From assembly GCA_052390035.1 (NCBI GenBank), contig JBQTHI010000066.1, positions 1 through 40,207 on the forward strand: a stretch of 40,207 bases of DNA. Reading direction: 5' to 3'. Below the pieces are notes generated by a model. The model made no database searches, was not told the DNA's origin, and saw only the letters and a program-made list of their open reading frames with translations. Of the stretch, positions 31,725-40,039 are shown piece by piece. This DNA comes from JBQTHI01 sp052390035. GTDB taxonomy: Bacteria; Actinomycetota; Acidimicrobiia; Spongiisociales; ZC4RG35. The position numbers and the translations under genes were made by a program. Each line of letters starts with the position of its first letter. Within the stretch, counting starts at the first letter, position 1.

Positions 31725-32663
31725 TCACTGGTGCGGTTTTGGTGTCACCGCCTCGCGGCAGCCGACCGCGATCAGATAGAACGCAGTTGAGATAAGGGTC
31801 ATCGCCAGGCCGGCCGAGAGCATCGAGAACCAACCCACCCGGGCGGTGTATTCACCGAGGTTGAAGCTCCCATAACCCGACGGCAACACCGGTTGGAAGT
31901 CGAGTCCGGAGTAGATCATCGCGCCCAATCCGACCCGGGACTCGCCGGTGGCACCGAGATATTGAACAAAGGCCATCGCAACCAGCGATCCGATCGCCGC
32001 CGTCATCATCTGGATTCCTGCGAAGGGGAGTAGGTGAGGCACGAGGTGAACGCCGATGATCCGGCGTGGTCCTGAACCCGCCGCCCGCGCTGCTTCGATG
32101 AAAGGCTTTTCGATCACCGACAGGGCCCGCGACCGGATGAGCAGGGTGGCCGGGCCCAATCCATAGATCAACCCGAAGAGCAAGCCGGCATCGACCGGGC
32201 CGAACCCGGGCCGGCCCAGCCCAACGACCAGCAGGGCGAGGGTCGGGGGGATGAGGACGATGGCGTCGCCCAGGCTGGTGACGACCTGATCGACCCAACC
32301 CCCGTAGTAGGCGGCAACCGAGCCAATGACCAGGGACAAAAGACATACAGCCAGCGCGGCGAGCACCGTGACCTGGAGGGCGGGGGCCAGCGAGAAGGTG
32401 AGGCTGCTCATGACATCTCGTCCCAGCGCGTCCGTGCCGAGAGGGTGAGACCAGGACGGCCCGGTTGGATGGGACAGGTTCAGGTCGTAACCGGTCTCCG
32501 GGTGGTAGACCGATCCCTGCCCATCCCAGATGTTGGCTTGGAGAACCGGATGAGCGATCGCCAGGACCATCAAGACGAGAAGAAAGCCCAATCCGAGTCG
32601 AACCTTTGGATGTCGGATCACCGCGCCCATCGGCCCCCGCACATTGGGGGAATTCGTGCTCAC
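31725..32663 (-). CDS. Dpp/Opp-type ABC transporter permease, DppC-like
   Basis: Inner-membrane permease of the peptide/nickel importer family. 312 residues: an N-terminal helix (LGLGFLLVLMVLAIAHPVL), a periplasmic stretch with HPLGTDALGRDVMSSL, the signature of DppC/OppC proteins, and an EAA-like loop FIEAARAAGSGPRRIIGVHL. The C-terminal helices are complete. The frame is open to 33566 inside the DppB gene, but GTG at 32663 overlaps the DppB stop by 4 bp (GTGA). No substrate-binding or ATPase subunit is next to it. Confidence 0.9.
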   Translation of the reverse strand: MSTNSPNVRGPMGAVIRHPKVRLGLGFLLVLMVLAIAHPVLQANIWDGQGSVYHPETGYDLNLSHPTGPSWSHPLGTDALGRDVMSSLTFSLAPALQVTVLAALAVCLLSLVIGSVAAYYGGWVDQVVTSLGDAIVLIPPTLALLVVGLGRPGFGPVDAGLLFGLIYGLGPATLLIRSRALSVIEKPFIEAARAAGSGPRRIIGVHLVPHLLPFAGIQMMTAAIGSLVAMAFVQYLGATGESRVGLGAMIYSGLDFQPVLPSGYGSFNLGEYTARVGWFSMLSAGLAMTLISTAFYLIAVGCREAVTPKPHQ

Positions 32664-33910
32664 CTTTGACCCCGGAACCGCACCCGCGGATCGAGGGCGG
32701 CATGGGCGATCTCGGCGATCAACCGGAGCAGCAAGAGCAGCACCCCTATGGCTACCAGCACCCCGAGGATGACCGGGATGTCCACCTCGCGCACCGCGGT
32801 GAAAAGGGTGGTGGAGAGACCGCCGCTCCAGTACACACACCTGCCGAACTCGTTGCCGTCTTCGTACAGCGCGCACGAGCCGATCTGCACCTGGTACTCG
32901 ATGATGATCAACCCGGTCAAGAGAAACGGCAAGGCGGCGAATGAACGGGAAAGGATCGGGAGGGCGACGTTGCGAGCGACGTGACGGTCGCGGATCTCGT
33001 CTTCGGGTACCCCTTTCCCGCGGGCGGTCAGCACGTAGTCCTCCGATCGTTCGTCGGTGATGCCCGCCCTCCATAGGAACATCACTTCCCCGAAGGCCAG
33101 GAGCAGGAATGCGACCACTGCCAGCACCGGGCTCCCGGCGCCGATCTCGACGTCCCGGGTGGAGCGGAAGAGAAACACGTCGAGCGCCTGGGGCCCGATT
33201 CCGAGGCGCGAGACCGCCAGCATCATGCCGAGCAATGTCGCAGGGAGGACAAAGGCCGGAACCAGCCGCCATCCACGCCGACGGGCAAAGCCGCGCAGGG
33301 CGAGCGCCAGGACAAGCGCCACCAAGAGAGCTCGACCGCCGAGGCCGATCAAATCCGTCTCGTCGATCGGCGAGTCTCGGAAGAGGACCAGGCTGTCGGT
33401 GGGCAGTCCGAGAGCGGTGCGAGCCGAGAGCAGCGGTTCGCGCCCAAAGTGAATAAGGAGGAAGATGAGGAGCGGCGGGAAAAGCGTGTAAAACACCAGT
33501 CCAACGGCGGTGGCGACGCTTCCCCCGACCACGCCCAGACGCCATGCCGCGACCCGGCCCAGCCAACTCCCCAACAGATAGGCAAGGATCCCTCCGGTCG
33601 CAAAGATGAGAAGCGTGCCCGGCAGGGCGTCGAGTATCAGGCTCGCCACGGGAATGCCGCCATACGACTCTCCCAGGTCGCCGCGAAAAAGACCCTGCAT
33701 GTAGCCGAGATAGCGGTCGCCGAGGGGCGCCGCCGGCTCGGTTGATCCCCGATAGTCGTACGGGATGAGTGCTTCAACCAGGACAAAGACCCCGGTGACG
33801 AACAACCCCAGGGTTATGAGCGAGGCCGCCGCTCGCCCGGAAAGATATGAGAGCATGCCGGGAGGGACCTCGACCTCGGCGCCGCTGCCACCTTGCCGAT
33901 CTATCGCCAT
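32660..33910 (-). CDS. Dpp/Opp-type ABC transporter permease, DppB-like, long form
   Basis: Partner permease of 416 residues, notably longer than typical DppB (about 310-340). The first helix (AASLITLGLFVTGVFVLVEAL) and GDLGESYGG match DppB, as does the EAA-like ARGKGVPEDEIRDRHVARN. The extra length comes from inserted membrane segments (about 110-215) and a loop with two cysteines (CALYEDGNEFGRC) before the last helices. ATG at 33910, with AAGG seven bases upstream inside the AACCTTAGGTT palindrome. The N-terminal 18 residues are polar. Substrate unknown. Confidence 0.87.
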   Translation of the reverse strand: MAIDRQGGSGAEVEVPPGMLSYLSGRAAASLITLGLFVTGVFVLVEALIPYDYRGSTEPAAPLGDRYLGYMQGLFRGDLGESYGGIPVASLILDALPGTLLIFATGGILAYLLGSWLGRVAAWRLGVVGGSVATAVGLVFYTLFPPLLIFLLIHFGREPLLSARTALGLPTDSLVLFRDSPIDETDLIGLGGRALLVALVLALALRGFARRRGWRLVPAFVLPATLLGMMLAVSRLGIGPQALDVFLFRSTRDVEIGAGSPVLAVVAFLLLAFGEVMFLWRAGITDERSEDYVLTARGKGVPEDEIRDRHVARNVALPILSRSFAALPFLLTGLIIIEYQVQIGSCALYEDGNEFGRCVYWSGGLSTTLFTAVREVDIPVILGVLVAIGVLLLLLRLIAEIAHAALDPRVRFRGQR

Positions 33911-33913
33911 CCT

Positions 33914-34056
33914 CGAACCTTAGGTTTGGCGTGTTGTACAGCCACACCAATCCGCAACAGAAAGGGGAGCCGCCTTGACACCCGGCGTTTCTGAAGGTGA
34001 TCGCTGTTGCAGGGCCACACCCCAAACCTTAGGTACGGGGTGTTTTACGGCCCACC
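33914..34056. repeat. degenerate repeat region between cyclase and permease genes
   Basis: The spacer 33911-34071 has two 35-bp direct repeats (33914-33948 and 34023-34056) that agree at 28 of 35 positions, each starting with AACCTTAGGT. A third partial copy at 34005-34021 matches 14 of 17 bases of the TGTTGTACAGCCACACC part. The first copy contains the palindrome AACCTTAGGTT over the permease ribosome site. This fits operator sites or a small repeat family; I do not recognise it. Confidence 0.6.
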
Positions 34057-34071
34057 AGGTAGGGGGTTGTC

Positions 34072-34995
34072 TTAGGTTGCCCAGACGACCGGGTGGAGCA
34101 GATAGTTGCCAAGCCCCTTGATGTCGGCCATGCGGGCCTCACCGAAGCGAAACTCGCCCCTCGGTTCGACGATCTCTTTGAGCAAGGACGAGACCAGGAT
34201 CTCGCCCCCTCCAGCCTGGTCGGCAATGCGGGCGGCGAGGTTGACGTGGTAACCGATCAGGTCGCCGCTGTCATCGACGATCGCCTCCCCGGTGTGGGCA
34301 CCGACCCTGACCCGGATTGGTGGATGACCGGCCCCCAACCCGGACCCGATCGCCCGTTGGGTTTCGATCATCGCTCGCAACGCCTGGTTGGCGGAGTCGA
34401 AGACGAGCATAAAACCGTCCCCCCGCGCTTTGACTTCCACTCCGCCGTGCACCCTCACCTTCTGGCGAATGAGCTCGTTGTGACGCCACAGGAGATCTGC
34501 CCACTTCTCGTCGCCCATCCCAGCCGACATGGCCGTAGAGGATTCGATGTCGGTGAAAACGATCGTCACCGTCCCTCGAGCATGTTCGAAGGCAGGAGCG
34601 ACCAGATCGTCAGGGGTGACTGCCGAAACAAGTTCTTCGATCGAGGTCCGGCGGGCGCCCGGCTGGGGAGGCTCGACGAACTGAGTAGGGGTGGGCAGGA
34701 CCTCGATGGTTGTGTCGCCGACACGCACCGTTGCTCCCGGACGCAGAGGAACCGGGCCTGTTACACGCTCACCATCGAGGAAGGTGCCGTTGCTGCTTTC
34801 GATGTCCTCCACCATCACCACACCCTCGGTCGACCGCAACCGGAGATGGCGACGGGAAACGCCGGGATCGTCGAGCAGCAGACCCGATCCGTCCCGACCG
34901 ATTTCGAGAGGTTCGTTGAGGATTAGGTAAAGCGGGGTCCGGCCGGGTTCCCGAACCACCACCACCGGGCTTTCGATGGGAGTTGCTACCGGCAC
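34072..34995 (-). CDS. FHA-domain class III adenylate/guanylate cyclase
   Basis: Makes a cyclic nucleotide from ATP or GTP and is likely controlled by phosphothreonine binding. 307 residues. FHA domain at about 12-100: R34 in EIGRDGSG, S47 and H50 in SRRH, N69-G70 in SSNGTF, all the residues needed to bind pThr peptides. Cyclase domain at about 140-300: metal ligands D149 (VFTDIESST) and D193 (KARGDGFML), K189 for base selection, and transition-state N252/R256 (HVNLAARI), all intact. GTG at 34995 overlaps the kinase gene stop by 10 bp. The overlap with a kinase-STAND-WD40 gene suggests the FHA domain reads that kinase's output. Confidence 0.9.
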   Translation of the reverse strand: MPVATPIESPVVVVREPGRTPLYLILNEPLEIGRDGSGLLLDDPGVSRRHLRLRSTEGVVMVEDIESSNGTFLDGERVTGPVPLRPGATVRVGDTTIEVLPTPTQFVEPPQPGARRTSIEELVSAVTPDDLVAPAFEHARGTVTIVFTDIESSTAMSAGMGDEKWADLLWRHNELIRQKVRVHGGVEVKARGDGFMLVFDSANQALRAMIETQRAIGSGLGAGHPPIRVRVGAHTGEAIVDDSGDLIGYHVNLAARIADQAGGGEILVSSLLKEIVEPRGEFRFGEARMADIKGLGNYLLHPVVWAT

Positions 34996-37900
34996 CCCTG
35001 CGCCTCCTCACCCGGGCCGAGGTACCGGCGTCGTTGTTCCTCGTCGAAGGCCTGCTCCGCCCTTTGGCAGGCCCGCTCCAGGTCGAGCTCGTCCCATATC
35101 CGCACCGATCCATCTTCGCTGCTGGTCACGTACCGGGTTGAACCAGGTATGGCTCGGAGGCGCCACGCCGGACCTCGATGACTCGCGATCACCGATCCGA
35201 TTTCCCTCTCCAACGGCAGGTCAAAGAGACGTACCGAACCATCTCGGCTGGTGGTGGCGACGGTGCCGCCATCGCCGAGGAACTCAACATCGGTCGCTCC
35301 CTCAGGATGGGGAGTGAGGGCCGCCATCTGAGCCCAGGACTGGCTATCGAACACCAGGACAACCCAGTCGTCGGAGGCCGCTGCCAAATGACGTCCGTCC
35401 GGGGACCAAGCGACTCCCCAAACAGTGTTGTCATCGGCCGCCAGGGGCTCGTCGGCTGCCACCAGATCGGCATCCCAGAAGTGGATCATCCCGGAGCGGT
35501 CTGACGCGGCCACCACCCCGTCCGGATTCACCGCCAAATCGGTCACGCCACCGCTGTGCGGTCCGAGCGGTGATCCCGCCGGTTGCAGGTCCGCATTCCA
35601 AATCCGGACCAGTCCATCGGCACCCCCGGTCAACAACCTGCCTTCTGACCAGGCGATGGCGGCAACTGCACCGTCATGGGCCTCCTCCACCCGCGCGACC
35701 ACGCCACCGGTGTCGACTTCGATCGCCAACAGACCACCCGCGGCATCTCCCCCGAAGAGGCGTTTTCCGTCCGGGCTGAAGGCCAATGCCCACACCGCGC
35801 CTTCGGCATTCACCGGTCCGGCCACCAGATCCCTGGACGCACTGTCGTAGATGCGAACATTTCCCTCCCCGTCTCCCGAAGCGAGCAACCGCCCGTCGGC
35901 CGACACCGCCAGTCCGTAGGCACCACCAAGATGACCGGTGATGGTGCTGAGCCCGGTCGGAGCTCCCCAGGTGATCACGGTCTGGTCAAGGCTCAGTGAA
36001 AGGTATTGGGAACCCATCGGGGAGGTTGTTCCGGCGATCACCTGACGACCATGAGCCAGGGTGGTAACCGACACCTCACGGTTTTCAACGACGCTCCAGG
36101 TGCGAACCTTTCCCGTTTCATCGCCCGCTGCCAGCAGGTCGCCGTTCTGGAGGAACTGGACTCCACGCACGTCCTCGGTGGTTTCGGCGAAGGGTTCCGC
36201 CAGTAGGTCTCCGGAGAGGTCCCACAGGCGGATACGGCCGTCGCTCGAGGCAGTGGCGACCGCTCCCCCACTTGGCGCAAACACGATCTCCCAAATGTCG
36301 CTGCCGTGGGCGCTGAAACGCTCTAGCGCAACCCGACGGGACTCCATCTCCCAGCCGATCATCTGACCTCTGCCGTTGCCGGCGAGGAGGATCGATCCGT
36401 CGGGGCTGAACCGGACGGTCAGCATGTCGAACCCGTCGTCGGTTAGTGGGGAACCGATGGGAGTCCGGTTTTCGAGGTCCCAAAGTTGGATCACCCCGTC
36501 TTCACCGGCGGTGGCCAGCGTCTCCCCGTTTGGCGACATCGCCGCCCCCCACAAAATGTCCGCTGCACGCCCAATCAGATCCGGAGGGTGAACGTCACTG
36601 GGGTTTGTCAGATCCCAGCGCAGGATCGCCCCGTCCTGGCCGACCGTCACCATTTGCCGCCCATCCGGGGTGAAGGTGATCTCCTCGACCGCGCCGGTAT
36701 GGCCGGTCAGAACATCACCGATCGGGCCCCGACCATCCGGGTCGTACAGCTTCAGCCCACCCTGGCGAGACCCCACCCCCAGCAGGTCGTATCTCGGCGA
36801 AAGCCCCAGGGTGAGAGCGTCACCGACCTCAATTGGAGATCCCACCGGGGCAAGCGCGGAACTCTCCAACTGTCGGGTCGCATCCACCAGAGCGCTGCGT
36901 GCTTCGAACGAACCGGCACCTCTCGTGGTGGCTTCGACCGCCAAAGCGAGCGCCAGGCGGGGGTTCTCGGAGGCCACGTCGGCGGCTTGGGTGGCCAGGG
37001 CAAGGGACAACTGGCGGGTGGCCGTCCGAAACCCATTGAACCCGACAATGGCAGAGACCATTGCGACAGCCAGCAAGACGGCGAGCAATCCGATGGCGGT
37101 GCTCCGTACTCGCCGCGATCTTCGATCGGCGGCTTGGTCGGCTTGTACTTGCCGGGTATGTGCGGCAACCGACTCATCCATGAACTCCCGGTCCAGAGTG
37201 GTGAGGACATCCGGATGACGCTCGGCCCACTCGGTGGCCGCCTGCAGCGCGGTCCCCCTGTACAGCAGATCGGGCTGGCGTCCCTGCGCATCCCACTCCG
37301 ATGCCGCCCGGCCGATCCGTTGCCTCGCCCGGAGGTCGTCGCGGCTTTCACCGATCCAGTCTCGCAACCGGGGCCAGCTCCCAATGAGAGCTTCGTGGGC
37401 GAGCTCGATGGTGTCTCGGTCGATGGTGAGGAGACGGGCCGAGGTCAGCGCGTCAACCACGTCGCGGGCCAGGTCGGGGTAGACGTCGTGAGACAACTCC
37501 CCAACCGACAGCCGGCGCCGAGTGTCCGAGGTGCCTTCACCCGGGTTGACCATGCGAAGAAGGAGGCGCCGGGCGGTCTGACGGTGAGCAGGATCGAGCC
37601 GCTGGTAGACCTCATCGGCGGTTTGGGCGATGGCTCCCCCGACTCCCCCCGCTTGCCGGTACCCGTCCAAGGTGAGCGCCGACCCCCTCCGTCGACGCCA
37701 GGTCTCCGCCATGGCGTGAGAAACGAGAGGCAGCGCCCCCGGTTGGGCCCGGCCGTCCTCAAGGAGGGCGTCGACCAGGCCCTCCTCCAGCCGGAGATAA
37801 GCGAGGCGGGCGGGCTCCTCGATCGCCTGGCGGAGCTCGTGGCGGCTCATCGGCCCGACCAGGACCTGGTTGACAGAGATCTTCTCGGCCAGCCATGGGA

Positions 37901-39365
37901 AGTAGGCGCTCTGGGTGTAGAAATCCGCCCGCATCACGAACACGGCCCGCACCCTGCTGTCGGTGGGATCGACCATGCCTGCCAGCACCTGGAGAAACCT
38001 GTCCTGATCGTCGCGCCGGTCCGACTGGGTGAAAAGCTCTTCGAACTGGTCCACGACCAGGAGGAGTCCGCCGCTGGCATCGGTGATCGACTCGGCCGCG
38101 TCCCTGGCCCTCTCCGGTTCGGCAGCCAGGTCGGCGGCCGTCAAGCCGTTGATCAGCTGGCGGCCGGCCACCCTGCCCGCCCGTTCGAGCTGGTGGGCCA
38201 GTTCGGCCATAGGGTCGGCCCGGGGTGTGAACAGGGCGAGCGGCCAGTGTTCGCTTCCGGGAAGTGCTCCGGTGGCTATTGCCGGGATCAGACCTGCCCT
38301 GACCACCGACGACTTGCCGCTGCCCGACGGCCCGCCCATCACCAGAACGCGGTCGCGCCGCAACCGCCGGACAAGGTCGGTGACGAGGCTGTCGCGCCCG
38401 AAGAACCTTGTGGCGTCTTCCGGTTGGAAGGTCGCCAAACCCAGGTAGGGACCTTCGGCAACCTCGGTCAGATCCAGGCGGCTGACCACCTTCCGCCCGA
38501 GTTCACCGTCGCCGGCGCCGGCCGCGTTCAATACCGCCGCCAGCCATTGGGCCGTTGTCTCAAACCGGTCCTCGGGGAGCGCCGCCAGCCCTCGTCCAAG
38601 GACAGGACGCCAGGCGGGGGGCAGCGTGGCCAGCGCCCGATCGAGCCCAGCCGGCTCCGGCGGAGGTTCACCAGTCATCGCCTCCCAGAGCACGCCGGTG
38701 GCGCCATACACATCGGTTGCCGGCGATACCTCACCGCGGGGATCGAGTTGCTCCGGAGCCTGATAGCTGGGGGTGCCGCCCAACACGCTGACGGCCGGCC
38801 CCGCCCTGATCAGATCTTTGGCGAGCCCGAGGTCACCGAGCATCAACCTCTCCCCTGGTGCGATCAGACCGACATGGATGCGGGTTGGTGCCCCCATCCT
38901 CTCCGGCCGGCCTGCTCCCTCGTCACGCTCCTGGATGAAGATGTTGCGGGGGTTGACATCGCGATGGACCACACCGGCGGCGTGGAGAGCGCCCAGCCCC
39001 TCGGCGAGGACAGTAGCCAGGGTGATGAGGCTGGCCGGGTCTAGGGTTGTTGCGTGCCGCGCTTCCAGCCGATTGGCAAGCGTGCCCCGGTTGGCGAACT
39101 CCATGACAAAGTAGGGCCGCCCGTCATCGAGCTCACCAACATCGTGGACGGTAACCAAGTGCTGGCTGCGGATCCGGCGCAGCAATCTGGCCTCGCCCAG
39201 AAACCGTTCCCGCACCCTCGGCTCCCTCGCCCAGTTCTCGGCCAGCACCTTGATGGCGACGACGTCCTGCAGCGACTCATCGAGGGCTCTCAGTACGACC
39301 GCAAACCCGCCGACACCCACTACCGAGTGAACCTGGTAGCGACCGATCCGGTCGGGAGTCAACAT
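34986..39365 (-). CDS. Ser/Thr kinase - nSTAND NTPase - TM - WD40 (14 blades) signalling protein
   Basis: 1459 residues. Kinase domain at about 7-285: glycine loop VGVGGFAVV, K39, E58, catalytic loop HRDVNPRN at 134-141, DLG at 178-180, APE at 203-205. The catalytic-loop Lys (HRDxKPxN) is Asn138 here, so activity may be reduced or altered. nSTAND NTPase at about 307-740: FFGRDSLV, Walker A GPSGSGKS at 345-352, Walker B LLLVVDQFEELF at 434-445. Transmembrane helix about 755-776. WD40 part about 845-1430: 14 repeats, i.e. two seven-bladed propellers, which would lie outside the membrane if the kinase is inside. ATG at 39365, nine bases after the lipoprotein stop. Ligand and targets unknown. Confidence 0.93.
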   Translation of the reverse strand: MLTPDRIGRYQVHSVVGVGGFAVVLRALDESLQDVVAIKVLAENWAREPRVRERFLGEARLLRRIRSQHLVTVHDVGELDDGRPYFVMEFANRGTLANRLEARHATTLDPASLITLATVLAEGLGALHAAGVVHRDVNPRNIFIQERDEGAGRPERMGAPTRIHVGLIAPGERLMLGDLGLAKDLIRAGPAVSVLGGTPSYQAPEQLDPRGEVSPATDVYGATGVLWEAMTGEPPPEPAGLDRALATLPPAWRPVLGRGLAALPEDRFETTAQWLAAVLNAAGAGDGELGRKVVSRLDLTEVAEGPYLGLATFQPEDATRFFGRDSLVTDLVRRLRRDRVLVMGGPSGSGKSSVVRAGLIPAIATGALPGSEHWPLALFTPRADPMAELAHQLERAGRVAGRQLINGLTAADLAAEPERARDAAESITDASGGLLLVVDQFEELFTQSDRRDDQDRFLQVLAGMVDPTDSRVRAVFVMRADFYTQSAYFPWLAEKISVNQVLVGPMSRHELRQAIEEPARLAYLRLEEGLVDALLEDGRAQPGALPLVSHAMAETWRRRRGSALTLDGYRQAGGVGGAIAQTADEVYQRLDPAHRQTARRLLLRMVNPGEGTSDTRRRLSVGELSHDVYPDLARDVVDALTSARLLTIDRDTIELAHEALIGSWPRLRDWIGESRDDLRARQRIGRAASEWDAQGRQPDLLYRGTALQAATEWAERHPDVLTTLDREFMDESVAAHTRQVQADQAADRRSRRVRSTAIGLLAVLLAVAMVSAIVGFNGFRTATRQLSLALATQAADVASENPRLALALAVEATTRGAGSFEARSALVDATRQLESSALAPVGSPIEVGDALTLGLSPRYDLLGVGSRQGGLKLYDPDGRGPIGDVLTGHTGAVEEITFTPDGRQMVTVGQDGAILRWDLTNPSDVHPPDLIGRAADILWGAAMSPNGETLATAGEDGVIQLWDLENRTPIGSPLTDDGFDMLTVRFSPDGSILLAGNGRGQMIGWEMESRRVALERFSAHGSDIWEIVFAPSGGAVATASSDGRIRLWDLSGDLLAEPFAETTEDVRGVQFLQNGDLLAAGDETGKVRTWSVVENREVSVTTLAHGRQVIAGTTSPMGSQYLSLSLDQTVITWGAPTGLSTITGHLGGAYGLAVSADGRLLASGDGEGNVRIYDSASRDLVAGPVNAEGAVWALAFSPDGKRLFGGDAAGGLLAIEVDTGGVVARVEEAHDGAVAAIAWSEGRLLTGGADGLVRIWNADLQPAGSPLGPHSGGVTDLAVNPDGVVAASDRSGMIHFWDADLVAADEPLAADDNTVWGVAWSPDGRHLAAASDDWVVLVFDSQSWAQMAALTPHPEGATDVEFLGDGGTVATTSRDGSVRLFDLPLEREIGSVIASHRGPAWRLRAIPGSTRYVTSSEDGSVRIWDELDLERACQRAEQAFDEEQRRRYLGPGEEAQGCR

Positions 39366-39374
39366 CGGATGTGG

Positions 39375-39863
39375 CTAGCCGTCGAGGAGCGAGCTCACGT
39401 CCCGGCAATTGACAATCGTGCTGTCGATCACAGCGTGGTCGCGATCACCGGCGGTAACACAAATCATTGAGGACTCACCCCGGTTGGCGACTGACACGGC
39501 GGTGTCGGTCGTCACGTATTCGGGGTAGGCATCGGTCGGGTGCCATTCTCCCTGCTCAACCCCCCGGGCTTCGGCATCGCTCGACACCTGGTCGGCGGTG
39601 TAGATATCCCAATAGACGTGGATGTGGTTCCTCGACACATCCGGCAAGAAATTGGCCTCCCAAGTGAGGCGCAGCTCCTCACCGTCGCGCGCCGCGTCGA
39701 CGATCGTGATCTCACAACCCTCCGGTGGGCAGGCGTTGGCGACCGGCCCGCCCTCTGCTCCGGCGATGGTGGTGCTGGTGTCGACCGGGCTGCCCTGGGC
39801 GCCGCAAGCCGCTAGCACAAGCCCGACAACCGGCGTTGCCAAACGAAGAATGGAAAGTCGCAT
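39375..39863 (-). CDS. secreted lipoprotein of unknown function
   Basis: 162 residues. Signal peptide with lipobox LAAC (Cys20), then a Ser/Thr-rich linker and a folded part containing three cysteines (CPPEGC, MICVTAG, VNC). The segment RNHIHVYWDIYTADQVS has conserved-looking aromatic residues but no known family comes to mind. ATG at 39863, with GGAGGTG six bases upstream, a strong ribosome site. It is the first gene of the kinase-cyclase set and may act as an extracellular partner or sensor. Confidence 0.8.
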   Translation of the reverse strand: MRLSILRLATPVVGLVLAACGAQGSPVDTSTTIAGAEGGPVANACPPEGCEITIVDAARDGEELRLTWEANFLPDVSRNHIHVYWDIYTADQVSSDAEARGVEQGEWHPTDAYPEYVTTDTAVSVANRGESSMICVTAGDRDHAVIDSTIVNCRDVSSLLDG

Positions 39864-40039
39864 TAAGAGCACCTCCGACACTAGATGGGCCGACAGAGCG
39901 GTGATACCTGTTTGGCCCGCCTGCGGCGAGGGAACCTTACGGGCATCCAACGGGACAGCGCGCCGGATTCGACGCCCTGGGCCACAAACATCCCGCAACG
40001 GGAATGGATAGATTCGGGGACGCGAGAGGAGGTCCGGTG

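Noticed and set aside
36486..39044. Plus-strand 852-codon open frame opposite the kinase-WD40 gene
   Set aside because: Long but only a GC-skew shadow; its sequence has no domain features, while the minus strand has clear kinase, STAND and WD40 motifs.
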